NCBI GenBank assembly: GCA_001630475.1
Contig: KV419394.1
Span: 372,001-436,000 of the forward strand
Length of the DNA: 64,000 nucleotides
Source: Sistotremastrum niveocremeum HHB9708
Taxonomy: Eukaryota; Basidiomycota; Agaricomycetes; Sistotremastrales; Sistotremastraceae
Reading direction: 5' to 3'
The translations under genes and the position numbers were made by a program. Below, in pieces: positions 11,560 through 23,541 of this stretch. Every line of letters begins with the position of its first letter. Within the stretch, counting starts at the first letter, position 1. The notes below the pieces were generated by a model that worked only from the letters and a program-made list of their open reading frames with translations, was not told the DNA's origin and did no database searches.

Positions 11560-14500
11560 TCATACAGAGAGTTTCCCTCCGAATCGAGAGTTGACAACCT
11601 CGTTGACTCGATCTTTGACAATCCCAAAAGCGTCCCACCACGCTTCTCCAACGAAGTGTGGACGTCCTCCAGGTTTTCTTTGAGGCCATCTCCTCTCCAA
11701 AAGAATTTTCCACCACTTCATAGTCGAAGTAGCCTTCCCCAAGCCATTGTGACTTCCAGAACCTCCCGTGACGCACTCGACCATGAAGTTGGCTATATGG
11801 TCGATGTCCTTTTGGCGAGGGCATTCATCAGCAAAGCCTTCGAACCATCCCTTGATCACGTCTTGGATATCGGAGACTTTGTCATAACGAACTTCAGGCG
11901 CCCCTTTACGTCCCTTCTGTACCAGAGCTTGGGTCTCTGCAAACTTCGCTTTGGGAGGCGGTAGCACCCTCTTCTTGCTGCCAGGCCTTCCAATGGGTAC
12001 GACCTTTTCTCTTTTCTTGAAGACGCCAGTGCCTTGGGGTAGCTTACTTGCTCCGCGATATATCGTCAACTGTTCCTTCTGATCGCTTTCAGGCAAAACG
12101 GCAAATACAGTGGGATCAATTCCGAGTTTTTGAAGTTCGGCATCCGTTACGTGTAAGCCGCTTTTAGTGACGCGTTTCGTGAAAAGAGTCGATTTCTTAG
12201 CAGCGATGGATGATGAGCCTTTCGGAGCGAGCTGAGCGGTGATACGACTCCGGACGGCAAGTTTAGCACTGGGCCCAGGAGTGGCTTGTTTCTGTGGGGA
12301 GAGCGGTTTCTTGAAGGGACTCGTTTTGGGTTTCGAGGGTGAAGGTGATCTGGTACTACCCTTTGGGTAATCACGAGCGATCTCATCACGAATGTTAGGA
12401 GGAAGCTCGTTCAGAACGTTCGGGTCGATCTGCGAAAATGTAGGCATGATTATGTCTGCCTTCTGCAGTGACTCTTTCTTTGGGCGAATAGGAGATGCTC
12501 GCGATGGTTGCTTCGCGCGCTCCCCGGCATCCGTATCGTCATCGATGATGATAGGCTTCTTTGGCGAAGAGCCACGTTTGATAGACCGTTCGGGCGAAGT
12601 TTGTCCTTTGACAAATCCAAGGACCGACTGGCCCATGGAAGCCACAGATGCGTCTGAAGGCTTTTCAAGCTTTAGAATCTGAATGCCGATGCCGCGAAGT
12701 TCCTTGGGATCAAAGACAAATCCTTTCAATAGTCTCCAAGCGTGCTCGCCGATGATCTTTTCATCGCTTGTCGCACGGCCGTCAATACCAGCGATATCGA
12801 TCGATTTTGAAAAGCTTTCGCACATGCCGTGACCTAGAAACTGGATGGGCGTTCAATACTGGCCACAGCGATTATTATGCGCAGTACCTTTGGGGGCTCA
12901 ATAGGGGCAGAGGGATGGCGTTTCATGATTTTGAGCGTCAGAAATCGACCCAATAGAGACACCTTTTTGAGCTTGGTGGACACTTCGGCGGCCAGCTGAT
13001 ACATGAACTTCTCCGCCTGCTCTTGCGTTTCGAAGCGTATACCAAACTGAGCCATGGGTGAGCCAACAGCACGGGACCGTTATCTGAATGACCCTACATT
13101 AATTTCGCAAGAGACAGACTTTCGAGGCTTGTCTGATTCGAGCTTGGTCGAGTCGATTCCCCTTGCCGCGTTCCATATTGTCTCGCCCGTTTTCTTCCCG
13201 AGATGGGCACAGAGATCATGCATCTTCTGTTGGCCTAGCTCTCCGAGTTTGATAGTGCCGAATTTATCTTGCGCCTTCGTCGCTACGGAATAGCCTATCC
13301 CATGAAGTTGCGTGATATCAACGTTTGCGAGAAAACTCTCGGCATCCTCTGCTCGGAGATGGAATGAACCTGCAGGTTTAGCCTTCCGGGTAGCAAGACG
13401 AGCCAACATAATATTTGAAGAAACGCCGATTGAGATCTCGCAGTTTGTCACAGCCCTGACTCGATCTCGGATTGCTTCTGCGACCTCTTTGGCAAAGTCT
13501 CTTCCGAGTCCGCGGTCTGGAAGATCTCGAGCTGCCTTTTTGCGCTTGGCAACTTCTGAAGTGACTTCGACCAATGCTTCATCTACAGATACGGCCTGAA
13601 GGTCGTCTGCAAATTCGAAGAGAGTAGAGTAGAATTTCAAGGAGTATTCCTTGTATCTACACCAACTATTAGACGTTTATGGGAATCGTGGTAAGTACAC
13701 ACACCTCTCAAACTCGTATGGAATGGTCTGAATATGTGGGCAGAGCTTCCTTGCTTGACCTAGACTGGTGCTGCTCTCAGTATTCGTCCAGGGTGATTAT
13801 AACCCCTAACCGACCTCATACCGTTCTTGATGCCGAATTTGCGTGCTTCGTAGCTTGAACTTGCAATTTCACTGGTGCTGGAAGTTCCGCCTTGGCCACC
13901 TTGCGAGTGACACACGACGACAGCCTTGCCTTTCAGTTCAGGTCGATCAACAAGTCCTGCAGCCACGAAGAACGAATCGAAATCGCAGTGCATAAAGTAT
14001 CGATCTTGCTGTACTTCTTTCCCTTTCTCGGGGCGAGACGCAACCACCAGTTCATGTCCGTGCATACTTACACCTTCTACACCACTCGTTCGGGACGTCG
14101 AATCGCCCCCATCGGTGTTTTCACCAGAATCCAAACGCTCGTGAGCTTGCGCAACAATATTCTGGAGTTCTGCCTTCCAAGTCGATAAGTGATGCAGCCG
14201 AGAATTCTTGTAGAATCCATCAATGAAATTGTCCGACACGGAGGTATGGGCGGCGCGCCATTCAGATGACTTCATGGCTCGCTCGGCGTGAGGATTGGAT
14301 TTGTGGGCTGCATATGATGGTATACGATCAGCGGCTTCCTTTGTAGCCGCATCGGTGGTATATAATGGTTCAACGGGTAATTGTTTAGGACCAGTGAACG
14401 CTGAGTGAAAGGGATTCACTCTGGGCTTCGACGGAGGCTTGCCTGGGGGATTTGGAGGATTATGACTGTTTTGTGTGTTGGTCCTGTTCTTCCCTGCGTA

Positions 14501-15523
14501 CGATCTAGAATCGGGGGGCGTGTTCCGTTCCACCGCATCGGCTTTCGAGGATTCGAGCGTAGCCTGTATGGAACCTTGTGCAGAAGTGGATGCTGGTGCC
14601 CCATCAAATGTCTCTGGTGCGACACGGAAGATGAAGTTCCGCCAAGGGAGTAGCTTGCCTTCCTTGGCGCTCTGAACTAACCACTGAGGTGTAACCACTT
14701 TCATCTGCTTGAATTCCTTCATTTTTGCTGGCGTTAGAGCACATGTAATTATGTGTGTTCTACATCGTGAGGTTCAGATCAAAGCTCATGACCATAAATC
14801 TGAGACATACATCATACTCTGAATATCGGGGAGTACACTAAGATGACTGACAGGCGTGCACTGGGAGCAAGACTTACATGACGGTCAAGAAATGCATGAT
14901 ATTCGCCTCCATGCTGAATTATCAACTTTCGTAGATCTTGCACTGAGGGTTCAGTTCTACCGTTTATCTAGCATACCGCTGGATTAGCGGCTGTATTGAA
15001 GATGTCGAGATTCATGAGACGTACATAGATCGCGAGCCCTGAAAAGATGCCTCCAGTTTTCTCACCTTCACCAACCAGCTGGCTGTTCTGAATTTGCAGT
15101 TTTGCCCTTCGCCTTCTAAAGTAATCACCAAACTCCCCGAATTTCGATGGCCCTGAGGATGGATTATGAATACAAGAGGCGTAGTGTGAATCATGGCTAC
15201 TGACCATACACCTCAAATTCTCCAGATGTTTTCGGTTGTTCACCGCTTAGGTCAACATCAACAGAGCGGTCCTCTTCCATTAAGCGCGGATACTTTGCAT
15301 CCGGGACCTCTTCAGCTGTCATAGAAAGGGGTCGTTCTCGCTTCTTCCCTGCAACACCAGACTCTTGTGGTGCCTCAGTCTTAATGACAGCACTCAGGGG
15401 GTCCTCGTTATTGTCAGTAGCTGCAGCTGCATCTCCAGGAAGATTGACCGTCCCAAGGGCGGCCAGGAAATCGTCGTCGTCGTCAAGATATTCTGAGAAT
15501 GACATAGTGTTCAACGTATCCAA
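11560..15523 (-). CDS. REV1: DNA repair protein REV1, Y-family polymerase (1182 aa)
   Basis: REV1 inserts dCMP opposite abasic or damaged bases and scaffolds the other translesion polymerases. Nine exons fit: 15523-15205, 15152-15025, 14967-14878, 14818-14811 (only 8 nt), 14759-13815, 13764-13705, 13656-13098, 13046-12888, 12840-11560. The BRCT domain is at about residues 139-215. The palm has MHCDFDSFF near 437 and SVDEALVEV near 540, the metal-binding acidic residues. Two ubiquitin-binding motifs follow (IDPNVLNELP near 894, IDPTVFAVLP near 985), then the C-terminal polymerase-binding domain. Length and order fit fungal REV1. An alternative start lies six codons in, at 15505. The protein acts in the nucleus with Pol zeta and PCNA. 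All parts look intact. Confidence 0.95.
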
Positions 15524-16039
15524 TCGGGTATTAGGGTATCCAAAATATGTAACGTGGATTGTGACTGCAAAATCCTGGCGAAATCATTAGGAGAGTTCAA
15601 TGTACACGTCCCCGTGCATTGGGTTCAGCCGAGGCTGAAGGACTCAAGGAGACTTGGAACAGTCCACAGTGGAAGGCCTGCGAGACGGGGATGCCACTTC
15701 CGAGACTCCGGTTCCGAAACGGTTTCACGCGCTTTCGGTTCAACTGCAAGTTGACTCGATGGATTAGATTTATATTGCTACATGGCGCACAACAATTTTA
15801 TGTATATACATACATTGATCATAAACTGCGAATGCCATTTATCGAAGAAAGAGAAGAGAAACCACACCAATAAGGGCCACCAGGACTTGATTTTACGCCA
15901 TGTTGCATCCATGGCAGTCTTGTGAGTCAACCTCGTGACGAGCAAGTAGGTGATGGTAAACTCGATGGGTTTCAGGCATATGATCCGTGTCGAAAAGGTG
16001 CGAGTCATTGTATAGGTTTCCCGTCGACGCCAACGCTGA
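15524..16039. other. Upstream region of REV1
   Basis: No gene is seen. The stretch carries the REV1 promoter and, at its far end, the decayed tail of the pseudogene that follows. Confidence 0.45.
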
Positions 16040-16410
16040 TCGCTGTTACAGTGAGGAGCAAAGCTGGACCTCACGTTGTCAGAGACAGCTTCTCCAGAGG
16101 CGAACCTGCCTTGAAAAAATTGCGGAAAAGGCTGAATGGAGATCTCAGGTATGCATAGGCAAGAAACGTGAGCTCTTGAGGAATTTAGACGCAATCAATC
16201 TTCACTATTTTGGCAAAGAGCTGGATATCCAAGAATGCGGTCAGAATGTGCTGGACGTAATAATGAGTCCACGCTCTATAGAGAGCATACGGCATGGTTG
16301 TAATCGGATAAGGATGCAAATATTTGCTGTTGAAAAGCTCTTCTGGATTACTGTTCTTCAGCTCGAATCCCGCGATAGCTGGCCGTTGGCCTCCTTGGAA
16401 AAAGCTTAGC
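16040..16410 (-). pseudogene. Decayed third copy of the 1043/5706 family
   Basis: The minus strand encodes a recognisable but broken match to exon 2 of the two intact paralogues. It starts with a segment like PAIAGFELKN, corresponding to PPIIYNFKLTN, then HPYPITTMPYALYRAW and VQHILTAFLDIQL, corresponding to the IPYPxxTMPF and IQHVLTEYKNIQL blocks. Joining them needs a frameshift near 16320. In-frame stops follow, one at the position of Asn in the motif xxVNFPGEG. Exon 1 cannot be identified upstream. It lies head to head with REV1, about 10 kb from the intact pair. A pseudogene is the best call; a strongly diverged gene with unseen introns is less likely. Confidence 0.7.
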
Positions 16411-17354
16411 GTAATGAAGTTGGAGTCATCATTGGTACTTACTCATCTAGCACCGGGATGTGGTCGACAATAATGCATGTTTCAACGTGCATGTGAGAGA
16501 AACTGGGGACCTGAAGAAAAGCGGTTTTTGAGATCGATAATATTGAGGGCCGCTTAGGCTTTAGCGTCCTACGGGCTTTTGGCAACGTGCACGAGGATCA
16601 TTGCGATGCGTATGTGAGGTCATCAAGATCCGTTCGTATCCCTTTCAAGCTCCGTAATAAAATATCTCAGAGGTTATAAGAGTCAGGCACGTAGAACACG
16701 AGTTTTGGGCTCCACAAGATGGGGCTCGCGGAGGCAATTTGAAGTATGCTGGCGCCAGCAGTGTACGATGGAACTCTATCTCGTCACTCTGTCGAGGAGG
16801 TACCGCACATGTGTTGACCAAGCCATCAGTTGTCAGATCGAAAGCGAAGGCTGCCCCGGAGTCGTGCTCGAAGAAAGTCGCGAAGGAAATGGATGATCAC
16901 ATGCAGCATAAAAACTGATAAAAGCTGAACTTGCATCGAAAATGAAAACATGATCCAATCACAACTTACTAATCAATCGCACCTTGTTCCTTCGGTCCTC
17001 CATGATCACTCATTCTGGAATTACAGAATGTGATGACTTGGCTTGTGAAGTCGGCTGCATCGCTCCGTGTTGCTATCTGCCAGGATATCCCGTCAGATAG
17101 CTGATCAAGACAACCCTATCGGCAATTAGCCTGGTTCAGGCTAGAGTGGATGGCCAATCGGCATCGACTGCGTGCCCAACTCTGTTCTCGTACAGAAGGG
17201 CTCTCTAAGCGCCTCGAATGACGGTGCTGGAGCTAGGGACAGCCTTGCACTTCCTCCGTTCTCCACTCACGACCTGTTTCATCCCCTTTGCGATGCAACA
17301 GTCTGCTGCGCGAGTGCACGGTGTCATGTTCTGTCCGGCTGTTGGTGTAAGTAG
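16411..17354. other. Intergenic, no recognised gene
   Basis: About 940 bp with only short frames. It contains the promoter side of the helical-protein gene at 17460. Confidence 0.5.
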
Positions 17355-17366
17355 CACGTGTGATCA
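17355..17366 (+). promoter_or_regulatory. Upstream element shared by the duplicated helical-protein genes
   Basis: CACGTGTGATCA, an E-box palindrome followed by TGATCA, lies 105 bp before the ATG at 17460. The identical 12-mer lies 118 bp before the start of the second copy, at 21378-21389. A TATATA run at 17395-17400 lies between element and ATG. The surrounding sequence is much less conserved, so the element may be a bHLH factor site. Confidence 0.45.
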
Positions 17367-17459
17367 TGATCGGGCGTTCATTCCTATTTACTACTATATA
17401 TCAGCTTATACCCCTCGAAATGGCACTGATAATCGATCTACGACCTCCTGTTGATAACG

Positions 17460-18951
17460 ATGTCTACGCCTGGTTCTAGTGGCACGTCAACTTACAAACT
17501 GCCATCATACTCTGCCGAACATGTTGGCACCCACGACTCGACCCACGACCATACTCCGGCCCCGAACTATTCTCTCTCTTTCGAGGATGCATGGCGGAAT
17601 TGGCAGGAGGCAGAGAATGCGGCTGATATATTACCGGACCTCATAGCTGCATACGAAGTTCAGAAGAATGATGTCACGCAGGCAAAACAGGATCTTCGGA
17701 TTCTGCATGAAGCAAGGTGCGTTTCGAAACCATCTGGCCACATCTTTGAACCTCGCTCAATGACTTATAGCGCTAAATCATTCGCTCAGCTCCACCCATC
17801 CACTCGAGACCGCTTGTTCAAGCTTGTCAAAAGTAATCATCAGACGTCGAAAGAGGTCCTAGAACAAGCCTTCAATCAAGCCCATGCCAAAGAAGATCTG
17901 AAGCTTCATGAAGTCGAGGGGCTTGAGAAGGCTCTTGCCGAAGCCGAAACCAATGTCAATGCAATGAAGAAGCTAGCAGCGATCAATCACCAAGCATTTG
18001 ACAATTTACGTTTCGTCTTTTCGCAGCGAGCAGCTACTGGTGGGTGTCGTTTGAACTGCTTTCCTAATCATTCCATTGAATGGCATCTGGCAGCCCATGA
18101 ATCCCTTCTTCTTGGAGAAGCAGAAGAAGAGCTACTCCGAGCCAATCGTCGGTTTGAAGTCGTAAGAGTCTATTCCTCTAAAGAGATTGTATCATTCTGA
18201 AAGATGCCCAGTCTCAGGTGGCTGTTAAAAATATGGCACGAGCGAAAGTCACCGTCCAACATGCGCATCATTACTTCGATAGTGCCATCAAGACCTGCGA
18301 TGCTGTTCGAGGTACCGCACTAGGCCGTGCTCTTGTGATGGGAATGGACGATGGATGGTCTGAAATGGCCAGAAACCAGAACTATAAAGGTAAATATTGT
18401 GCCGTCTCGTTCTATGCGCTCTTTCTAAGTTACCCGTTGTGTAGACGCGGCATCACTTTCCGAGAAAGCCCAAATCTGCGTCAACGAGACCTTGAGAGTA
18501 CTCGAGCCAAGTAAAGACGATCTCCCACCCGAAGTCCTGGAGAATTACAATAAAGTCAAAGAGCTTGGGCTTTCGCAGATGCAAAAGATCTACCATCTCA
18601 TGTATGGGTGGCAATCCAAAGATACCGGAATACATGGTCTGTCGGAATACACCCATAAAATACGCTCCCTGACTCCAATCCTCATAGAATCCTTGAAAGT
18701 TCTCCTTGCGCGCCAAGAAGAAGTCTATAAGCACCTTACTGAGCTGGCTCTTTGGTATTTACTATTATCAACTACTTTATTGAGGTATTCACATCTTCTT
18801 CTGCAGGGTTCAAAAACAAGATCCAATCACTGTTGAGACGAACAAGAAACTGGAAAAGGCCACCAAAGTTGCACGAGAGAATTTGGCCTCCGTTTGGCGT
18901 AAGATGTATACGGACGATGACGCTGCTGGCGCTCCTCCAGCGGACGCCTGA
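17460..18951 (+). CDS. Unknown all-helical protein, copy A (391 aa)
   Basis: Seven exons (17460-17716, 17771-18039, 18094-18161, 18212-18389, 18445-18636, 18688-18754, 18807-18951) give an intact frame. Apart from a short polar N-terminus of about 35 residues, the whole protein is charged and heptad-rich, predicting long helices (for example SFEDAWRNWQEAEN and LEKALAEAETNVNAMKKL). No catalytic motif, signal peptide or membrane span is seen. The architecture could suit a BAR-like or coiled-coil scaffold, but that is a guess. Copy B at 21496 has every intron in the same place. I assign no function. Confidence 0.8.
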
Positions 18952-19203
18952 AATTACTGAGAGAAGATCTTGAACCACCCTATACTTTCTTCGATATTGA
19001 CGTTCCCTTCGGACTTTCGCGCACATGAGATGATGGTTTATTCCTCGTTGGGATCCTTACTAATATGTTCATTACTTAAATACTTATACCCTGTATTGAG
19101 TCTATTGACGGTACTCAATCTTGAGACTTTCATCATTGGCATCATCTAACTCGAATATCCCTTGTCAGTGGCGCATGGCCGGCCATTGCCATTCAACCTC
19201 TTA

Positions 19204-19270
19204 GGAAGTAAGGTCTGTTCACAGAAGTTAGCCGGCGGCGGCGATTTCCGAGCCGCGAGAAGCGTGCCGC
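19204..19270 (+). repeat. Left terminal inverted repeat of the Mutator-like element
   Basis: 67 bp, exactly the reverse complement of 21165-21231; homology stops abruptly inside the element. Confidence 0.9.
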
Positions 19271-21164
19271 TTTCCGGCAGCGGCGAATGTTCAAACTCAG
19301 CTCGGAGTCCTCACTCTCGTTCTGCCCGTCGCCCACGTCGTCGTAGGTCCGCGAAACAAGGTCAGAGGCTTTATAAGATGATTCTCGGGAGGTCGCTCAC
19401 CTTTATCAGTGCTCCAGCGGTTGGGCGAGGCAAACGGTCTACCGCAAGATGCACCGCGAGCGGCGAGTCGGTGACGCTGTCGCGTGGTGAATGGCCGGGA
19501 GACGTGTTCGACGCGTTGGATTTCTGTCGAGAGCGGGTGGATGATAATGTGGGGGTATTCGAGTCATGGAGTGAGAAGCAGGCATCTGGGAATGGCAGGC
19601 GATGTGAGCGCAATATTTTTTCTTCTAATTTTTGCGCTTCTGCTTGTCTTTCCCAGGTCTTGAGTCCTCTTCTTTTCTTTTCTGGTATCATTATCTTTTC
19701 TCTACATACTCCAATCAATATTCATGGTCAATGTCGTATTGACATGTCCCTGGAGAGATCTTGAAGATCAAATTAGCACTGTTTTATCAGATTACTAGTT
19801 CCGGACAATTTGTAATAGTATTCGCATCCCTCAATTATGTACACGGCCAGACATCCCAGAAAAAGAAACCCGTGAAGTGAATTATGAGACTTTCTTGCGG
19901 CCGAAAGTCTTTCTTTCGAGTTGATACCCTTGTAAATCAGGGTCTCGGAGCCTCCGTCCATTTCGAGAGGGCATAAAGGATAGCTAAGCGAGTCTTAGCG
20001 AGACTGTCATTACTCGACATTTAATATGAGTCACAAATGTCATTTCTTGAGTGCCAAATTCACTTTTGCAAGTCTAAAACGTTGAAACCGAAACCAACTT
20101 GTTGTCGGAGCCTCAAACTCTTCTCATCCCAAACCCTCATCTCTGCCTCATCTTCAACTTACGCATTGCGCCTCCAGGTCCTCCATCCCTGCCTCCGCTG
20201 ATGCATCCACTCTCGTTCATGCTCCCAAGACTACTCCTCAACGCGTGTCTTTGTCCTTTCGGCATCTGTCGCACTGGAGCTCCAATCCCTCACCTTTCGA
20301 TTCTCGCGCAGGACGTGTCTCGGTTCAGGTTGTTCGGATAGTTTATTGTTCTGGTCGGGCCCGCTGTTCGTACTGCGTGCTTTTAACTTCTCTCGCGTTC
20401 TTGCCGTCGTCAACTCATTGTCTGGGGGCCTTATTACTCATCTCAATCATCTTGCTCAATTCTCAAAATTCTTTCCCTATCGGCCCGTCAGCTGCACGAT
20501 CTCGTGTCCTGGCCTTTCACCCACAGGCTCATGGGGGGATGAGTTAAAAGAGTACCGTATGTCACGACGTCGCAAGGTTGTATTGCGTTATCGAAGCTGG
20601 ACGAGCCGTTTGGGTATGGTGATATGGCGAGTTAAAGGTAGTTCTGGAGAGGTGGGGTTTGACTGTATGCAGAGAGAGAGCAAGTACACCGTCTTCAGGG
20701 AGGATCAGTAGACATAGACTAAGACCAATGTGTAGGACGATAGCCTGTATCTCGTGGGGTAGCTTCTAGTCATATATTTATCATTTACATTGATTTTCTT
20801 CTGCCATAGTAAGGACCAAAAAAGGAATTATCTGCAAGAAGCGAGCCGCGGAACAGCTGCCGACTGGATTAAACTAGATTTCTTTGGAATTTTTTGGATT
20901 TAAAGATCCAGAAATGTCGGAATTCATGTTAGCAAATCGGTTACTTCTGTGCGAAAATTTTATGTTTTCTATGCTATCCGTATGGTTCCCCAAAAGATAC
21001 GCTTATCTTTTTTCGGGATGTCCGCCTGTGTATTCCAGGCTACACAACCTCTTTTTATAATCTGGCATTGTAAGTGAATTTTTTTGCAGATTTTGCAAGT
21101 CTCAATGGGCTCGCGCTAAGTGCTCCCTCCGGCTTGCGATACGAAAGCGGAGCGCCCAGCCGAC

Positions 21165-21231
21165 GCGGCACGCTTCTCGCGGCTCGGAAATCGCCGCCGC
21201 CGGCTAACTTCTGTGAACAGACCTTACTTCC
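21165..21231 (-). repeat. Right terminal inverted repeat of the Mutator-like element
   Basis: 67 bp, a perfect inverted match to 19204-19270, followed directly by the 9-bp target duplication. Confidence 0.9.
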
Positions 21232-21495
21232 AACCTCTTACGATGCTAGCTCAATGTCAAGCCCACATATCGTCCTTCTCCTCAGACGACCTGCGTCATC
21301 TCTTCTTCTAAGCAATATGCGAATGCACGGGACCATCGTACGTGCGGCTGCAGCTGTAGTTGCAAGTAGCGCTGTAGCACGTGTGATCACTGGGCCATAT
21401 GCACCATCGAGTGTTGTTCCCATGAACCGTACTATCTCAGCTTATCCTCATAGAGATGGGCATGAAAATCCTTTGGGGACCTGCTGTTGATAACG

Positions 21496-22962
21496 ATGTC
21501 GAAGCCTGATCCTGGTGGCTCGTCACTTTACAGACTACCATCGTACTCTGCCGACCATCTTGACAACCACGACTCGCCTCACGACCATACCTTTCGAAGA
21601 CGCATGGAGGAACTGGCAAGAGGCAGAGCATGCGGCTGATGTCTTGCCGGATCTTACAGCAGCATATGAACTGCAAAAGAAAGATGTCACGCAGGCAAAA
21701 CAGGACCTTCAGATGCTGCATGAAGCAAGGTGAGTCCTGTGAGCGTTGGAGCAATGTAGTTGTTGAAACTGACTTAGGAACTCGCAGTGCTAAATCATTC
21801 GCCCAGCTCCATCCATCTACTCGAGATCGATTGTTCAAGCTTGTCAAGAGTAATCAGCAGACGTCGAAAGAGAACCAGAAGGAAGCCTTCAACCAAGCCC
21901 ACGCCAAAGAAGATTCGAAGCTTCATGAAGTACAGGGGCTCGAGAAGGCTCTCGTTGAAGCTGAGGCCAACGTCAATGCTATGAAGAAGCTAGCAGCGAT
22001 CAATCATCAAGCATTTGATAATTTACGTTTCGTCTTTTCGGAACGAGCAGCTACCGGTGAGTACTTTTCGATCTGCTGTCTCATTTACTATATTGGATAA
22101 TTTGCGGCAGCACATGAATCCCTTCTGCTGGGGGAGGCAGAAGAGGAGCTTCTCCAAGCCAAACGTCGGGTTGAAGCCGTTTGTCTTTCCTCCCAGAAAC
22201 CATACGATTCTGAAAGATGTTCAGTCTCAAGTGGCTGTGAAGAACATGGCACGAGCGAAAATCACTGTCCAACACGCGCAGCGATATTTCGATAGCGCCA
22301 TCAAGACATGCGATGCTGTCCAGGGTACGCCGCTAGGTCGTGCCCTTGTAATGGGAATGGACAACGGGTGGTCTGAGATGGCCAGGAACCAGAATCATAA
22401 AGGTGATATCATATAGTGTCTTATTGCCCCTGGACAAAATTAACCTTCTCATAGATCCAGCTTCACTCTCTGAGAAAGCCCAGATCTGCATAAACGAAAC
22501 CTTGAGAGTACTCGAGCCCAGCAAAGACGATTTTCCACCAGATGTCTTGGAGAATTACACCAAAGTCAAGGAGCTCGGACTCTCACAGATGCAAAAGGTT
22601 TACCACCTCATGTACGGATGGCAATCCAAAGATACTGGGATAGATGGTATGTCGGGACAAATACATGAGACATATTTTCTGACTCGATTCCTTACAGAAT
22701 CCTTGAAACTTCTCCTCGCCCGTCAAGAAGAAGTCTCCAAGCATCTAACCGGTCTGTCTCTTTGGTAAATTATTGCTGTTGTTCGTATTATCGAGGCCTT
22801 GACGAATCCATCTCCAGGGTTCAAAATCAGTATCCCATCACTGTCGAAACGAATAAAACCCTGGAAAAGCCTACAAAGGTTGCACGAGAGAACTTGGCGT
22901 CCGTCTGGCGTAGGATGTATGTGGACGAAGACGCGGCTGAGGCACCTCCGCCGGATGTTTGA
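21496..22962 (+). pseudogene. Copy B of the helical-protein gene, 5' frameshift
   Basis: Copy B aligns with copy A from the upstream CACGTGTGATCA element to the stop. Its exons are 21496-21729, 21788-22056, 22111-22178, 22225-22402, 22455-22646, 22698-22764 and 22818-22962, with all six introns in the same places. Relative to copy A, 23 nt are missing just before the FEDAWRNWQEAE segment, so the frame from the ATG meets a stop at about 21637. Downstream of the deletion the frame is intact and conserved, with mostly conservative changes. Either this is a young pseudogene, or translation uses an unseen start or splice. Without the first ATG, no ATG precedes the conserved core in frame. Confidence 0.72.
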
Positions 22963-23541
22963 AATGATGGAGTGGAGGACTGGTATTGCCGGCTTTATTC
23001 ATGGTCACTTTATTCGTTCCAGACATTCGCTTGGAGCTTTCGTACACATTTCGTTTTGTTTTTCGAAGATCTTCATACCCGGTTCTCTTTGCATACACGC
23101 CCGACCGTGCCGATCTCTACCCTCATCCTTCAGCTTGACTAGGGGCGGTCGGGGTGTGTCACCAAGTGGTTGTGGATAACACACGGCGAAGTGTACATAT
23201 ATTAAACCTGACCTCGTGAACCAGCGTCGTTGCCAGACGGCCCTCTGTGAAACACTTGATTGTTCTTGTTCATATTACTACATAAACTTGCAACAAGAGG
23301 AAAAGGATAAGCAATGTCAAGGAGAGGCGAAAGCTACAGTACACATACATACAGCAGATACATTCGCAATTCTATAAATATTGACGTCCCAGGAGAAAAC
23401 AATTGAGCCAATGCAAAATAATCGTACAACCTGGAGCCTGAGGGGTATTGAAACATAATGCAGAACAAGAATAAAATATAGGTGCTTGCATGGGTATGTC
23501 GTTCGTTCATTCGTTATCTTTGTCCGGTCATGGCTCGATTG
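22963..23541. other. Convergent intergenic region
   Basis: The 3' flanks of copy B (plus) and the kinase gene (minus). No gene is recognised. Confidence 0.5.

Larger units (their letters stand above)
19195..21240. mobile_element. Non-autonomous Mutator-like DNA transposon with 9-bp target duplications
   Basis: The element spans 19204-21231 (2028 bp) and is flanked by identical 9-bp direct repeats, AACCTCTTA, at 19195-19203 and 21232-21240. Its ends are perfect 67-bp terminal inverted repeats (19204-19270 and 21165-21231) starting GGAAGTAAGG. Long TIRs with a 9-bp duplication are typical of the Mutator superfamily. The interior has no transposase domain I can see, only short frames, so it must have been mobilised in trans. 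The identical TIRs and target repeats point to a recent insertion. It sits between the two copies of the helical-protein gene. Confidence 0.88.

Noticed and set aside
19162-19764. 200-codon open frame at the left end of the Mutator-like element
   Set aside because: It crosses the element border and target repeat, so it cannot be an old gene, and the product resembles no transposase.
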